Source: an uncultured Phocaeicola sp.
Lineage (GTDB): Bacteria > Bacteroidota > Bacteroidia > Bacteroidales > Bacteroidaceae
Direction: 5' to 3'
DNA length: 64,000 nt
Assembly: GCA_947581855.1 (NCBI GenBank)
Contig: CANPVZ010000015.1
Location: forward strand, 41,492 to 105,491
Shown: piece by piece, positions 26,641 to 35,136 of the stretch
How positions within the stretch are numbered: position 1 is the stretch's first letter
Layout: the number at the start of each line of letters is the position of its first letter
Notes under the pieces: model-generated
What the model saw: the letters and a program-made list of their open reading frames with translations, nothing else
Databases searched by the model: none
Told to the model about the DNA's origin: nothing
Made by a program: the position numbers and the translations under genes

Positions 26641-26648
26641 TATCTTTG
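26641..26648 (+). promoter_or_regulatory. -7 box before the beta-barrel pair
   Basis: TATCTTTG matches TAnnTTTG exactly and stands 62 bp before the first ATG of the tandem barrel genes. I see no clear TTTG -33 element. Confidence 0.6.
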
Positions 26649-26709
26649 CAAAATAAGTTAGTTTTGCAGACAGAAAAACATGACATAAACTATAAAATAA
26701 AGAAAAGAA

Positions 26710-27150
26710 ATGATGAAAAGAAAAAAATGGCTATGCCTTGTGGTGGTGTGTTTTATGACTGTCTGCGCTTCGGCGCAGATGATGCGTGCTTTTGACGTGA
26801 AAGCGAACTTTCGAGGTGATTTCGGTTTTGGAATAGGGCTGACCATGAACGTGGTAGATCAGCTCGATTTTGCCCCTGCCTACAATTATTATTTCAGAAG
26901 CGGAACAAATGCCTGGAATCTGGATGCGGATTTGCACTATAATTTTAAAGTAGCTCCTCTTTGGAATGTTTATCCATTAGCGGGCATTACTTATTATCGG
27001 TGTGAAAAAGGACGTTTCGGAGCTAATTTGGGAGCCGGCTGTTCTTATGACTTCGATATGGAGTGGTGCGTGAAGGCGGAAATGAAATATCAGGTGGTGA
27101 AACGTTGGGATGATTTGTTTGTGAGCATAGGCGTTTCCTATAAATTTTAA
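26710..27150 (+). CDS. Small outer membrane beta-barrel protein, copy 1
   Basis: The 146-residue protein has a signal peptide (ending VCASAQ), then eight strand-like segments (FGFGIGLTMNV, FAPAYNYYFR, WNLDADLHYNF, YPLAGITYYR, FGANLGAGCSY, VKAEMKYQVV) and the C-terminal Phe of barrels (VSYKF). This resembles OmpA/OmpX-sized porin-like proteins. It is 31 bp upstream of a paralogue with the same order of motifs, so the pair arose by tandem duplication. Confidence 0.75.
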   Translation: MMKRKKWLCLVVVCFMTVCASAQMMRAFDVKANFRGDFGFGIGLTMNVVDQLDFAPAYNYYFRSGTNAWNLDADLHYNFKVAPLWNVYPLAGITYYRCEKGRFGANLGAGCSYDFDMEWCVKAEMKYQVVKRWDDLFVSIGVSYKF

Positions 27151-27181
27151 GACTTAGTACTAACCTTAAAATAATACGAAT

Positions 27182-27688
27182 ATGAAAAAAGCAATTTTAC
27201 TCGTATGCATTTGTATTTTATCGGGAGTAGCTGCGGCGCAGAGTTTGCGCGCTTTTGATGTGAAAGCTTCGTATGGTTCTGAAACGGAACGTTTTGGGAT
27301 AGGTGCAGGTATGACTTTAGGAGTGATAGGTGAACTGGAGTTATGTCCTTCGTTTAATTACTATTTTAAGAAAGATCATACGACACTTTTTGATGTGGAT
27401 GCCGATTTTCATTATAATTTCCATTTAGGGAAGACGCTTATTCTATATCCATTGATTGGCGCTACTTACTATAATCTTCGTTTTGAGTATGACGATACGA
27501 AAGAGATAGAAGGGAAGTTTGGCGCTAATTTAGGTGGGGGAATAGGGCTATATCTGATGAAAGAATTATTGTTAAAGGCCGAGGTGAAATATCAGATGGT
27601 AGAAAAACCGGATGAAGCGGTTAACAAGCTTTTATTTGATTATAAGAATCAAGTAAAGGCAAGCATCGGTCTGGCTTACGTGTTTTAG
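27182..27688 (+). CDS. Small outer membrane beta-barrel protein, copy 2
   Basis: The 168-residue paralogue shares RAFDVKA, FGIGAGMTLGV, CPSFNYYFKK, DVDADFHYNFHLGK, LYPLIGATYYN and FGANLGGG with the preceding gene. It has its own signal peptide (ending AAAQ) and an extra charged loop (EYDDTKEIEG) and a longer C-terminal loop (EKPDEAVNKLLFDYKNQ). It ends in the barrel-type strand IGLAYVF. The two copies are co-transcribed and probably form related outer membrane proteins of unknown role. Confidence 0.75.
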   Translation: MKKAILLVCICILSGVAAAQSLRAFDVKASYGSETERFGIGAGMTLGVIGELELCPSFNYYFKKDHTTLFDVDADFHYNFHLGKTLILYPLIGATYYNLRFEYDDTKEIEGKFGANLGGGIGLYLMKELLLKAEVKYQMVEKPDEAVNKLLFDYKNQVKASIGLAYVF

Positions 27689-27868
27689 AAGGTCTGGAGT
27701 TGAATGAAGCAGTGATGAAGAGGTACGGCAAAGCCTTCTGTAGAGTCCTCTAGACATTCAATATCTATTTAGCGCAGGTTCTCCAAAAGAGATACTTATT
27801 TTGTGAGAATCTGCATGAATTTGTCGTAAATCAGTACTTTTAATGAGGTCTCAATGGGGAAATTTGAT

Positions 27869-27876
27869 TACTTTTG
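27869..27876 (+). promoter_or_regulatory. -7 box before the GH28 gene
   Basis: TACTTTTG matches TAnnTTTG and lies 39 bp before the ATG at 27915. It falls inside the upstream extension of the frame, which argues against the 27843 start. Confidence 0.6.
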
Positions 27877-27914
27877 TTCCGGTTAAGAGAAATAATTACT
27901 CATTTAAAAATACG

Positions 27915-29300
27915 ATGAAAAACAAATTAGCTTTACTTTTATTAGCTGGTGCAATGGCTGCCTGCACCGGAAAGAATGCGGTGGCGCCGACCGAAACGGA
28001 TGCTGCCGATTTAATTGTACGCAATATTGCGCTTACCTCTTTTCCCGATCGGGAAATTAAAGTAATTCCTTTAGGAGATAGTTTATTGTGCGCTAAACAA
28101 CTTTTGCAACAGGCCATCGACTCTTGTTCTTTGATGGGTGGCGGAAAAGTAGTGGTGGAAGACGGCTATTACCGGATTAACGGGCCGCTGCATTTGAAAA
28201 GTGACGTGAACTTGTATTTGTGTGAAAATGCCTACTTGCAATTCAGCGGCAATCCTTCCGATTTTCTTCCGGTAGTGCTTACCCGATGGGAAGGTACGGA
28301 ATTGTACGGACATTCTCCTATGGTATATGCGTATCATGCTAATAATATAGCCATCACCGGTAAAGGAACAATCGATGCGCAAGGCGGACTCGTATTTGCG
28401 GAATGGAGCCGGCGGGAAGCGCCCGACCGTGATCGCTTGCGTGAAATGGGAGATAAGCTGGTGCCTGTTCAGCAACGTATTTTTGGCGAAGGCACTATCT
28501 TGAGACCCTCTTGCATTCAGCCTTACGGTTGCTCGCGTGTACTGATAGAAGGCATTACTGTTAAAGATTCTCCTTTTTGGACTATTCACCCTCTTTATTG
28601 CGATAATGTCATTGTGAGAGGGGTAACTATCAACAGCCATTTCCCGAACAATGACGGATGCGATCCCGAATCTACCACCAACGTGCTGATTGAAGATTGT
28701 ACGTTCGAAACCGGAGATGACGCTGTGGCCATTAAAGCGGGAAGAGATACCGATGGCCGCGCTATCGGCAGGGCTTCCAAGAATATTGTCATCCGGAATT
28801 GCGTATTTCATTCAGAGTGTAACGGATTGTGCATCGGTAGCGAAATGTCGGGTGGAGTAGAAAATGTGTACATGAATAATATCACTATCGGTACGGTGAA
28901 AAACGCATTATATTTTAAGTCGAATAAAGACCGTGGCGGATATATCCGTAATGTAGTGGTGGACAGTATCCGGATTGAACGGGCACGAGGAGCTATTCTT
29001 CGCTTCGAAACGAACTATTTCGGTTTCAGGGGAGGCAATCACCAAGCTAAATACGAGCATTTCCGCATCAGTAATGTGGATGCCGGAACGGCTGATCATT
29101 ACGCTATTTTTATGGATGGCAACGAAGAGAAGAAGATTGACGATATCCTTATTAAGAACTTTACCGTAAAAAAGGCGGAACATCCTTACTACCTGATGAA
29201 TACGGATAAGGTAATTTTCGACAATTCGTTTGTTAACGGGGAACCTGTGCCACAAACTCCGCAACAGAGCACGGCAAAAGTCACACTTGACGTGTATTGA
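27915..29300 (+). CDS. GH28 family (polygalacturonase-like) lipoprotein
   Basis: The start at 27915 gives a lipoprotein signal with lipobox GAMAAC, so the enzyme is likely lipid-anchored on the cell surface or in the periplasm. The 461-residue protein has right-handed beta-helix features and GH28 motifs: NNDGCDPES, then TGDDAVAIKAG (the catalytic Asp pair) near residue 270, and NGLCIGSEMSGGVENV. In classic polygalacturonases the third motif is G-H-G; here the His position is Asn, seen also in other Bacteroidales GH28 enzymes as I recall. It probably cleaves galacturonan-type pectin. No susC/susD pair adjoins it. Confidence 0.85.
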   Translation: MKNKLALLLLAGAMAACTGKNAVAPTETDAADLIVRNIALTSFPDREIKVIPLGDSLLCAKQLLQQAIDSCSLMGGGKVVVEDGYYRINGPLHLKSDVNLYLCENAYLQFSGNPSDFLPVVLTRWEGTELYGHSPMVYAYHANNIAITGKGTIDAQGGLVFAEWSRREAPDRDRLREMGDKLVPVQQRIFGEGTILRPSCIQPYGCSRVLIEGITVKDSPFWTIHPLYCDNVIVRGVTINSHFPNNDGCDPESTTNVLIEDCTFETGDDAVAIKAGRDTDGRAIGRASKNIVIRNCVFHSECNGLCIGSEMSGGVENVYMNNITIGTVKNALYFKSNKDRGGYIRNVVVDSIRIERARGAILRFETNYFGFRGGNHQAKYEHFRISNVDAGTADHYAIFMDGNEEKKIDDILIKNFTVKKAEHPYYLMNTDKVIFDNSFVNGEPVPQTPQQSTAKVTLDVY

Positions 29301-29426
29301 GTTTGTGCCAACGCAGTGTCACAGTTGTGACATAGGGCGTGGCACAACTGTGACAATAGTTAAGTCACACTTGTGCCACACATCATGTCACATCTGTGCC
29401 TCAGGCGTGACACAAATCAGGCACAG
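29294..29426. repeat. 23-bp periodic array of 16-bp dyads
   Basis: Four 16-bp dyads of the form TGnCACA-nn-TGTGnCA start at 29317, 29340, 29363 and 29386, exactly 23 bp apart. Half units in register flank them (TGTGCCA at 29304-29310, TGACACA at 29408-29414). Between them the arms are also mutually inverted across 7 bp. The array lies between the convergent GH28 and DUF6078 genes and is not coding. Its uniform period suggests protein binding or a hairpin array; it is not a CRISPR because the units and spacers are too short. Confidence 0.75.
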
Positions 29427-29487
29427 CGTATCTCTTATAATAATAGGTAGGGGTAGGTTACGGGCAAGCAATAGCCTGTCGTTACAC

Positions 29488-29922
29488 CTACCAGTCTAAA
29501 TCCTCTTCATAAGCGTCGAACTGTATCGGTTCTATCCCACCAAACTTCTTGAATACGGCCTGAATGTATTGCTGTTCGTTGCGCGATAACAGGCGCTCTC
29601 CCTTACGCATCCGATAATAGGTCCGCCGGCCGAAATGAGACATCAGTTGGAATACGACCGAATGCATCGCAGGGTACGTCAGACTGTTTAGTGCCGTAAT
29701 GAATCCTCTGGCATAGCGCATTTTGCCGTAAGGACGGTAAAAAGGGCAATCCCCTGTTAGGTTGGCTTGGTATTTGGGACTGACGATTCTCCAATATTCC
29801 AAGTCGGCAGGTGCAACATTTTCCAACAATTGCCGGAAACAGTTGCTGGCTTTGGGACATTCTCGGTTGAGGCACAAAGCATATTGATAAGGTGCTTTTT
29901 CGAAATCCAATTCTTCTTTCAT
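29488..29922 (-). CDS. DUF6078 family protein
   Basis: The 144-residue soluble protein has the pattern of the Bacteroidetes DUF6078 family: YALCLNRECPKASNCFRQLLE near the start, then LTGDCPFYRPYGKMRYARGF and HFGRRTYYRMRKGERLLSRNEQQYI. Four Cys (CLNREC, NC, DC) could form a metal site, but that is only suggested by spacing. The function is unknown. A TACCTTTA box (29948-29955, minus) lies 26-33 bp upstream, a plausible promoter. Confidence 0.7.
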   Translation of the reverse strand: MKEELDFEKAPYQYALCLNRECPKASNCFRQLLENVAPADLEYWRIVSPKYQANLTGDCPFYRPYGKMRYARGFITALNSLTYPAMHSVVFQLMSHFGRRTYYRMRKGERLLSRNEQQYIQAVFKKFGGIEPIQFDAYEEDLDW

Positions 29923-30372
29923 GGTGTGTAATATTTTGTTTTCTCAGTAAAGGTAAGGCTTTATTTTTGAAAATGTAAGGACTTAAATATTTTAATTAAA
30001 AAAACAAACAAATAGTTGCAATATTTTAAAAAAGTATTTTCCTTTGCAGCGGATCTCAGCTAGCCGGAGGATTAGAGTGAGGTTCTTTATATTAATTAAA
30101 AAAGGCGTTTACCAAATGTTATTTTCTTACCTCAAACTTCATAATTTTGAATCTACAAGAAAGTACGGCAACGGGAGACGTCCACTATCAGGTGTATATT
30201 CCAATAGTATGCTTTAGCATAGTGTTTTGTATATCTCATCTTGGCGTGGACTAGCTGACGTTGCTTATTCTTGGGGCAATGCGAAGGCCTGAAGGTGGGA
30301 TAAGTGAAAGTACAGACTCCCATGCCTTTTTTATGTATTGCCGAATCCGGGGAGACTATAGGCCAAAGTAAT
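29923..30372. other. Intergenic stretch without a supported gene
   Basis: The left part is AT-rich and holds the probable DUF6078 promoter. The right part (about 30150-30300) is more G+C-rich and has a frame on the minus strand coding for basic, Tyr-rich residues that I cannot link to a family. A TTCCTTTG sequence near 30043-30054 could be a promoter for the LysM lipoprotein. Nothing else is clear. Confidence 0.35.
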
Positions 30373-31005
30373 ATGTTTATGAAGTTTGTTACAGTTTCTT
30401 TGTTTGCCTTGTGTGCAATATTTCTGGCAAGTTGTTCGCAGCGTTTGGTAGATTTTACCGTTATTTCTTCTAAAAATATTCCTATAACGGAAATGGGGGT
30501 AGAGTTTAAAAAGGCAGAGAAAAGGGTAAAGGGTGTTGATAGTAAGTGGAGCATATTATTTATATCGGGTATACCTAATATGAAAGAAGCTATTGATAGG
30601 GCTATAGAGAAGTATCCGGGAGCCGTGGCTCTGGCAGATGGCGTTATTTATAGTAAAATATGGAATTGTATCCTTCTTGGACAGAACCAGTATGTAGTGG
30701 AAGGGACTCCTATCTATCTGGATTGTAGAAATAACAATTCCGGTTTATCTAATGAAGGAAATTATATACCTCAGCAAACTTCCCAATCGTCTTGTTGTCA
30801 GCAAAAGGTTCAGGAAGAACCGAGTCAGGTTCTCTTGCAGCAGAAAAATGTGATGCGTGTTACCCATAATGTACAAACGGGGGAGACGTTGGCAGCTATT
30901 GCCACAGCGTATGGGGTGAGCATTCCGGAAATTATAAAATGGAATAAACTCGAGTCCAATACGGTATACAAAGGAATGAAACTGATTATTTACATTCAGG
31001 AGTAA
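30373..31005 (+). CDS. Lipoprotein with TRL-like domain and C-terminal LysM
   Basis: The ATG at 30373 (or 30379) starts a lipoprotein signal (MFMKFVTVSLFALCAIFLASC) with lipobox LASC; the upstream extension to 30304 is not signal-like. The N-terminal 100 residues (DFTVISSKNIPI, NMKEAIDRAIEKYPGAVALADGVIY) resemble the TRL-like lipoprotein fold. A Gln/Ser/Cys-rich linker follows. The last 45 residues (THNVQTGETLAAIATAYGV, IIKWNKLESNTVYKGMKL) are a LysM peptidoglycan-binding domain. It probably links the outer membrane to the wall. The TRL-like and LysM fusion is uncommon to my knowledge. Confidence 0.7.
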   Translation: MFMKFVTVSLFALCAIFLASCSQRLVDFTVISSKNIPITEMGVEFKKAEKRVKGVDSKWSILFISGIPNMKEAIDRAIEKYPGAVALADGVIYSKIWNCILLGQNQYVVEGTPIYLDCRNNNSGLSNEGNYIPQQTSQSSCCQQKVQEEPSQVLLQQKNVMRVTHNVQTGETLAAIATAYGVSIPEIIKWNKLESNTVYKGMKLIIYIQE

Positions 31006-31136
31006 GACATTGTTTGGCAAGCAATAGTCATTCCTCTGTCTTTGCTTTATGAGAATGCTATAAAAGTCGTATGTAGAGTGAAACGAAGTATTTTCGTAAA
31101 AATACTATCGGGAGGATATCCAGAAAACGAAAAAAA

Positions 31137-31375
31137 GGATATTCAGAAAATATAAGGCAACTATCCAAAAAGTCAAAAATGAATGAGTTAAAGCTATAGA
31201 TTTTAACTAAATAGATAAAAAGTGCCGCTTTATCCTATGAAAATTAGGTATAAAGTGGCACTTTTTCTATACTTGCGCCCTGTCAGTTCTAAATTAGACG
31301 TTTTAATCTAAACTTTCAGACTTTTTGGACAGCACCTTTTTTGTGTCTTTGAATAGATATATTTTCTGAATATCC
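31137..31375. repeat. Nested palindromic (MITE-like) element
   Basis: The outer inverted repeat GGATATTCAGAAAATATA (31137-31154) is perfectly matched by 31358-31375. Inside it TCCAAAAAGTC (31164-31174) pairs with 31319-31329, and at the centre is the hairpin 31217-31266. The right arm ends exactly where the miaA stop codon begins. A near copy of the left arm (ggatatccagaaaacg) lies at 31114-31129. It has the size and terminal inverted repeats of a MITE but no clear target-site duplication. Confidence 0.6.
31217..31266. terminator. Strong bidirectional hairpin terminator
   Basis: The arms aaaaagtgccgctttat (31217-31233) and ataaagtggcacttttt (31250-31266) pair over 17 bp with one mismatch. 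The stem is A-rich on one side and T-rich on the other, so it can terminate the lipoprotein gene on plus and miaA on minus. Confidence 0.8.
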
Positions 31376-32275
31376 CTATCGGAGTCTTTCCTCGATGTAT
31401 GCTTTGATTTCTTTTTGTTGGTCAGGGTGAAACCAGGTAATGTCGGAGTCTCGTTTGAACCATGTCATTTGTTTGCGTGAGTAAATACGAGAGTTTTGTT
31501 TTATTTTCTCAATGGCGAAAGGCAAGGTCCATTCTCCATCGAAATATTTGAATAACTCTTTGTAACCAACTGTATTCAGAGCGTTCAAGTGGCGGAAAGG
31601 ATACATTTGTCGCGCTTCTTCCAGCAATCCATCTTCCATCATTTTGTCCACCCGATGGTTGATACGGTCGTATAATTCCTCCCTGTCACGTGTCAAACCT
31701 ATTTTTATAATACGGAACGGTCGTTGTTTGGCCGACTTTGTGCGGAAAGAGGTATATGTTTTTCCCGTCATATAGCAAATTTCCAGCGCATGAATAACCC
31801 GTTTCGGGTTCTTTAAGTCCACACTCTTATAGTACTCCGGATCTAAAAGTTTCAGTTCCTTGCATAATGCTTCTAAACCCTCCTTTTCATAATGTTGCAT
31901 CATATATTCGCGGGTTTCGGCATCTACGGTCGGGATATCATCAATTCCTTTGCAGATGGCATCTATATACATCATGGAGCCACCTGTTAGGATGAGAGTG
32001 TCATGTGATGTGAATAATTCATCAAGTAGTTTGATAGCGTCGAGCTCGTATTGGGCCGCACTATAATAATCGGTTAGTTGGAGTGTGCCTATAAAATAGT
32101 GTTTTGCCTGCTCTAATTGTTCAGGGGTAGGAGCCGCCGTACCGATTTGTAAGGTGGCATAAATCTGTCTGGAATCGGCAGAAATGATAGGCGATTTATA
32201 ACATTTTGCCAATGCAAGACTTAAATCTGTTTTTCCTACGCCGGTAGGACCGATCAGGACAATAAGACTTTTCAT
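31376..32275 (-). CDS. miaA: tRNA dimethylallyltransferase
   Basis: MiaA adds an isopentenyl group to A37 of UNN-decoding tRNAs. The 299-residue protein starts with the P-loop [15 protein letters not shown] and has the DSR active-site segment [15 protein letters not shown], where the Asp and Arg bind substrate. [18 protein letters not shown] and the [13 protein letters not shown] block near the C-terminus are all diagnostic. It is the last gene of the lpx cluster direction. Confidence 0.95.
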   Translation of the reverse strand: MKSLIVLIGPTGVGKTDLSLALAKCYKSPIISADSRQIYATLQIGTAAPTPEQLEQAKHYFIGTLQLTDYYSAAQYELDAIKLLDELFTSHDTLILTGGSMMYIDAICKGIDDIPTVDAETREYMMQHYEKEGLEALCKELKLLDPEYYKSVDLKNPKRVIHALEICYMTGKTYTSFRTKSAKQRPFRIIKIGLTRDREELYDRINHRVDKMMEDGLLEEARQMYPFRHLNALNTVGYKELFKYFDGEWTLPFAIEKIKQNSRIYSRKQMTWFKRDSDITWFHPDQQKEIKAYIEERLR

Positions 32276-32313
32276 ATAGAAAGCTTTTCGGTATAAAAGT
32301 TATATGTGAAAAA

Positions 32314-32364
32314 ACGGAATAAAAGGATACGGAGCCATTGATTATCCGTATTCTTTTATTCCGT
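32314..32364 (-). terminator. Terminator after the pRiA4b ORF-3-like gene
   Basis: The arms acggaataaaaggatacgga (32314-32333) and 32345-32364 pair over 20 bp with one G-U pair, 27 bp past the stop at 32391. Reading minus, the outer sequence after the stem is TTTTTTCAC, typical of an intrinsic terminator. Confidence 0.8.
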
Positions 32365-32390
32365 ATATCATATTTCTAGGTTTCCCGGCT

Positions 32391-32945
32391 TTAATATTTA
32401 TCCGAGTCTAAAGATTCAATACTGCTGTCTCCCATCTCGAATCCTTCCGGGTCAAATTCTTCCATGTCAAAATCCTGATCTCCGTAAAAGTTCTCGTCTA
32501 GATCTAAAGAACCGCTTGTATTCATTACTTCATCGAAGTCGACGATTTGCTTGGGAGCTTCACCCTTTTGTCGTGAGCAAATGGCGTTTTCAAGATATTG
32601 TCCAGGAATAATTTCGGTTAATTCGATAAAAAATACACGGTCGGCTAGCGGATCGAACACATAAAGCAAACGTTGCTTTTCGTCTTCAATAAGTTCGCTC
32701 AAGCGCGTTTCTTTCATCAGCCAGCAGTCCTCATCCGAACTGCTCCCCATATCTTCCAGCGTAACTTCTTTTTCTTTTTCCCAATCTTCGTCGCAGAGGA
32801 AAAAAGAGGTCATTTGGTCGTCTTTATAACCTGCCGACTTAAGAATTGCTGTGTGGAAGTCGAAGAACGTAGCTTCCGAATCAATTTTAATTTCCCGGAT
32901 AAAATTATCTACTTCATCCGAGATAATTGTAAATCTGTATACCAT
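32391..32945 (-). CDS. pRiA4b ORF-3-like (IS1096 TnpR passenger) protein
   Basis: The 184-residue protein has the pattern of the PRiA4_ORF3 family: YRFTIISDEVDNFIREIKIDSEATFFDFHTAILKSAGYKDDQMTSFF, DEDWEKEKEVTLEDMG and LLYVFDPLADRVFFIELTEI. The tail is acidic (DEDENFY-type, EEFDPEGFEMGD), with many Asp and Glu. Family members occur both on mobile elements and as chromosomal genes of unknown role. Here it sits between lpxA and miaA, 12 bp after lpxA, so it is co-transcribed with lipid A genes. I do not know its function. Confidence 0.75.
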   Translation of the reverse strand: MVYRFTIISDEVDNFIREIKIDSEATFFDFHTAILKSAGYKDDQMTSFFLCDEDWEKEKEVTLEDMGSSSDEDCWLMKETRLSELIEDEKQRLLYVFDPLADRVFFIELTEIIPGQYLENAICSRQKGEAPKQIVDFDEVMNTSGSLDLDENFYGDQDFDMEEFDPEGFEMGDSSIESLDSDKY

Positions 32946-32957
32946 ATACTTATTCTT

Positions 32958-33725
32958 TTAGCGAATAATACCTCTTTCTGATGTCTGAATGAAGGAAACA
33001 ATATATTCTATTTCCTTGCTCATCGGAATTTCTTTTTTTATCTCTTCTAACGCATCGCTTACGTTCAATCCTTTTTGGTAGATGATTCGATAAGCATTGT
33101 GTATGTTTTCAATAAGCTCATTGGAGAATCCCCGGCGGCGCAATCCGATGATATTGATTCCTGCATAAGTAATAGGTTCGCGTCCTGCTATGATAAAAGG
33201 CGGAATATCTTTGCTAAAGCGTGAGCCTCCTTGCACCATCGTATATCCACCTACCCGGCAAAACTGGTGCATCAATACGGATGCGCTGATTATGGCATTG
33301 TCGTCGATAATAATTTCACCGGCCATTTTGGTAGAGTTGCCGATAATACACCCGTTTCCTACCCGTGCGTCGTGGGCTACGTGAACTCCTTCCATTAAGA
33401 GGTTATTGCTTCCGACAACTGTTTTGCCTTTGGAAGCTGTTCCGCGGTTAATGGTTACATTCTCTCGGATTGTGTTGTTGTCTCCAATTTCAGCTGTAGT
33501 ATCTTCTCCCCGGAATTTGAGATCTTGTGGAATGGCACCGATTACCGCACCTGGGAATATTCTGTTTCCGTTGCCAATACGTGCCCCGTAAAGAATATTG
33601 GTGTTGGCCATTATGATGTTGTTGTCGCCTATAACAACATTCTTGTCAATAAATGCAAAAGGGCCTATTTCTACATTATTACCTATTTTTGCTTCCGGAT
33701 CGATATATGCTAAAGGACTGATCAT
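32958..33725 (-). CDS. lpxA: UDP-N-acetylglucosamine acyltransferase
   Basis: LpxA transfers the first 3-hydroxyacyl chain to UDP-GlcNAc, the first step of lipid A synthesis. The 255-residue protein consists of hexapeptide repeats forming a left-handed beta-helix (IGNNVEIGPFAFIDKNVVIGDNNII onward). HVAHDARVGNGCIIGNSTKMAGEI carries the catalytic His, and the C-terminal helical region (GLRRRGFSNELIENIHNAYRI) is specific to LpxA. It is 16 bp after lpxC/fabZ. Confidence 0.96.
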   Translation of the reverse strand: MISPLAYIDPEAKIGNNVEIGPFAFIDKNVVIGDNNIIMANTNILYGARIGNGNRIFPGAVIGAIPQDLKFRGEDTTAEIGDNNTIRENVTINRGTASKGKTVVGSNNLLMEGVHVAHDARVGNGCIIGNSTKMAGEIIIDDNAIISASVLMHQFCRVGGYTMVQGGSRFSKDIPPFIIAGREPITYAGINIIGLRRRGFSNELIENIHNAYRIIYQKGLNVSDALEEIKKEIPMSKEIEYIVSFIQTSERGIIR

Positions 33726-33741
33726 GTTTTATTTCTTTTAA

Positions 33742-35127
33742 TTATTTGTTCTTTACTATTTGTGCCATAATTTCAGCTTCGCAAACTACTTTCTCTCCTA
33801 CAAAGACATATCCTTTCATGGAAGAAATGCCGCGACGGATAGGAGCCAGTAGTTCTACACGGAAAATCAACGTATCTCCCGGAACTACTTTCTGACGGAA
33901 TTTTACTCCGTCGATCTTCATAAAGTAAGTAGAGTATCTTTCCGGTTCGTCTACCGAATTCAATACAAGCAATCCGCCTACCTGGGCCATTGCTTCTATT
34001 TGAAGAACTCCCGGCATGACCGGCTCTTGTGGAAAGTGTCCTTGGAAGAACGGTTCGTTGGCGGTTACATTTTTAATACCGACAATGTAGTTTGCTCCAA
34101 TGGCAGTCACTTTATCTACTAATTGGAACGGATAGCGGTGGGGTAACAATTCCCGGATACGGTTAACGTCCATTACCGGAGCTTCGTTGCAATTGTATAC
34201 CGGAGCCTGAATATCGTGAAGTTTTATTTCCTTACGCAGTAAACGGGCAAATTTATTGTTTACAGTATGTCCCGGCCGAGTTGCGATAATTCTGCCTTTA
34301 ATCGGTCTGCCGATGAGTGCCAAATCGCCAATGATGTCGAGCAATTTGTGGCGGGCAGGTTCATTGGGCCATACTAGAGGTTTATTGTTTAAGTAACCCA
34401 GTTTTGTTGCGTCTCGGTGTTCCACTTTCATTACATCGGCCAACTTGTCCAGATTCTCCTGAGTCATCTGACGTTCGTATATCACAACGGCATTGTCTAA
34501 ATCTCCTCCTTTAATCAATCCGGCTCCTAGCAACGGCTCTATTTCGCGTACGAAAACGAATGTACGGCTGGATGCGATTTCTTTTGGAAAATCGGACATG
34601 TTATCTAATGTGGCGAACTGGTTGGATAAAACCGATGATTCGTAAGATATAAGAACATTTACGCTGAAGTTTTCATCCGGAAGTACCATAATTGATGAAC
34701 CGGTTGCTTCATCCTTGTATTCTATTTTCGACTTGATGATATAATAGTCTTTTACGGCATTTTGTTCTTCAATGCCTACTCTTTCAATGTTTTCTACATA
34801 GAATTTGGCACTTCCATCGAGAATAGGGAATTCCGGTCCGTTTACCTGTATCAGGCAATTATCTATTCCTGCAGCATACAAAGCGGCTAACGCATGTTCT
34901 ACAGTACTTACTTTTACATTGTTTTTAGAGAGTACAGTTCCACGCGTTGTTTCGGTCACATTTTCAGCAACTGCATCAATAATAGGTTGTCCTTCTACAT
35001 CAATACGTTGGATTTTGTATCCGTGATTGTCCGGTGCAGGATTGAAGGTTACCGTTAAGTTGAGACCTGTGTGTAATCCTTTACCACAGAGTGAAAAACT
35101 GCCTTTTAGTGTCTTCTGTTTCAACAT
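33742..35127 (-). CDS. lpxC/fabZ: Bifunctional LpxC deacetylase / FabZ dehydratase
   Basis: Residues about 1-300 are LpxC, the zinc deacetylase of UDP-3-O-acyl-GlcNAc: zinc ligands lie in TVEHALAALYAAG (His78) and HKLLDIIGDLAL (His and Asp), with GGDLDNAVVIYE between. Residues about 315-461 are FabZ, 3-hydroxyacyl-ACP dehydratase, with LLPHRYPFQLVDKV and the catalytic GHFPQEPVMPGVLQIEAMAQ. This fusion is characteristic of Bacteroidetes and links lipid A synthesis to fatty acid elongation. The 461-residue length and the lpxD-lpxC/fabZ-lpxA order are typical. Confidence 0.97.
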   Translation of the reverse strand: MLKQKTLKGSFSLCGKGLHTGLNLTVTFNPAPDNHGYKIQRIDVEGQPIIDAVAENVTETTRGTVLSKNNVKVSTVEHALAALYAAGIDNCLIQVNGPEFPILDGSAKFYVENIERVGIEEQNAVKDYYIIKSKIEYKDEATGSSIMVLPDENFSVNVLISYESSVLSNQFATLDNMSDFPKEIASSRTFVFVREIEPLLGAGLIKGGDLDNAVVIYERQMTQENLDKLADVMKVEHRDATKLGYLNNKPLVWPNEPARHKLLDIIGDLALIGRPIKGRIIATRPGHTVNNKFARLLRKEIKLHDIQAPVYNCNEAPVMDVNRIRELLPHRYPFQLVDKVTAIGANYIVGIKNVTANEPFFQGHFPQEPVMPGVLQIEAMAQVGGLLVLNSVDEPERYSTYFMKIDGVKFRQKVVPGDTLIFRVELLAPIRRGISSMKGYVFVGEKVVCEAEIMAQIVKNK

Positions 35128-35136
35128 GGTCTTTTC

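Noticed and set aside
28083..28811. 242-codon minus-strand frame opposite the GH28 gene
   Set aside because: It overlaps a well supported GH28 gene and has no family motifs.
29294..29426. CRISPR-like array
   Set aside because: Units are 16 bp with 7-bp gaps and degenerate; there are no spacers of about 30 bp and no cas genes.
30153..30554. Minus-strand frame of 133 codons
   Set aside because: It overlaps the LysM lipoprotein gene start; no family similarity and the left part is an AT-rich intergenic region.
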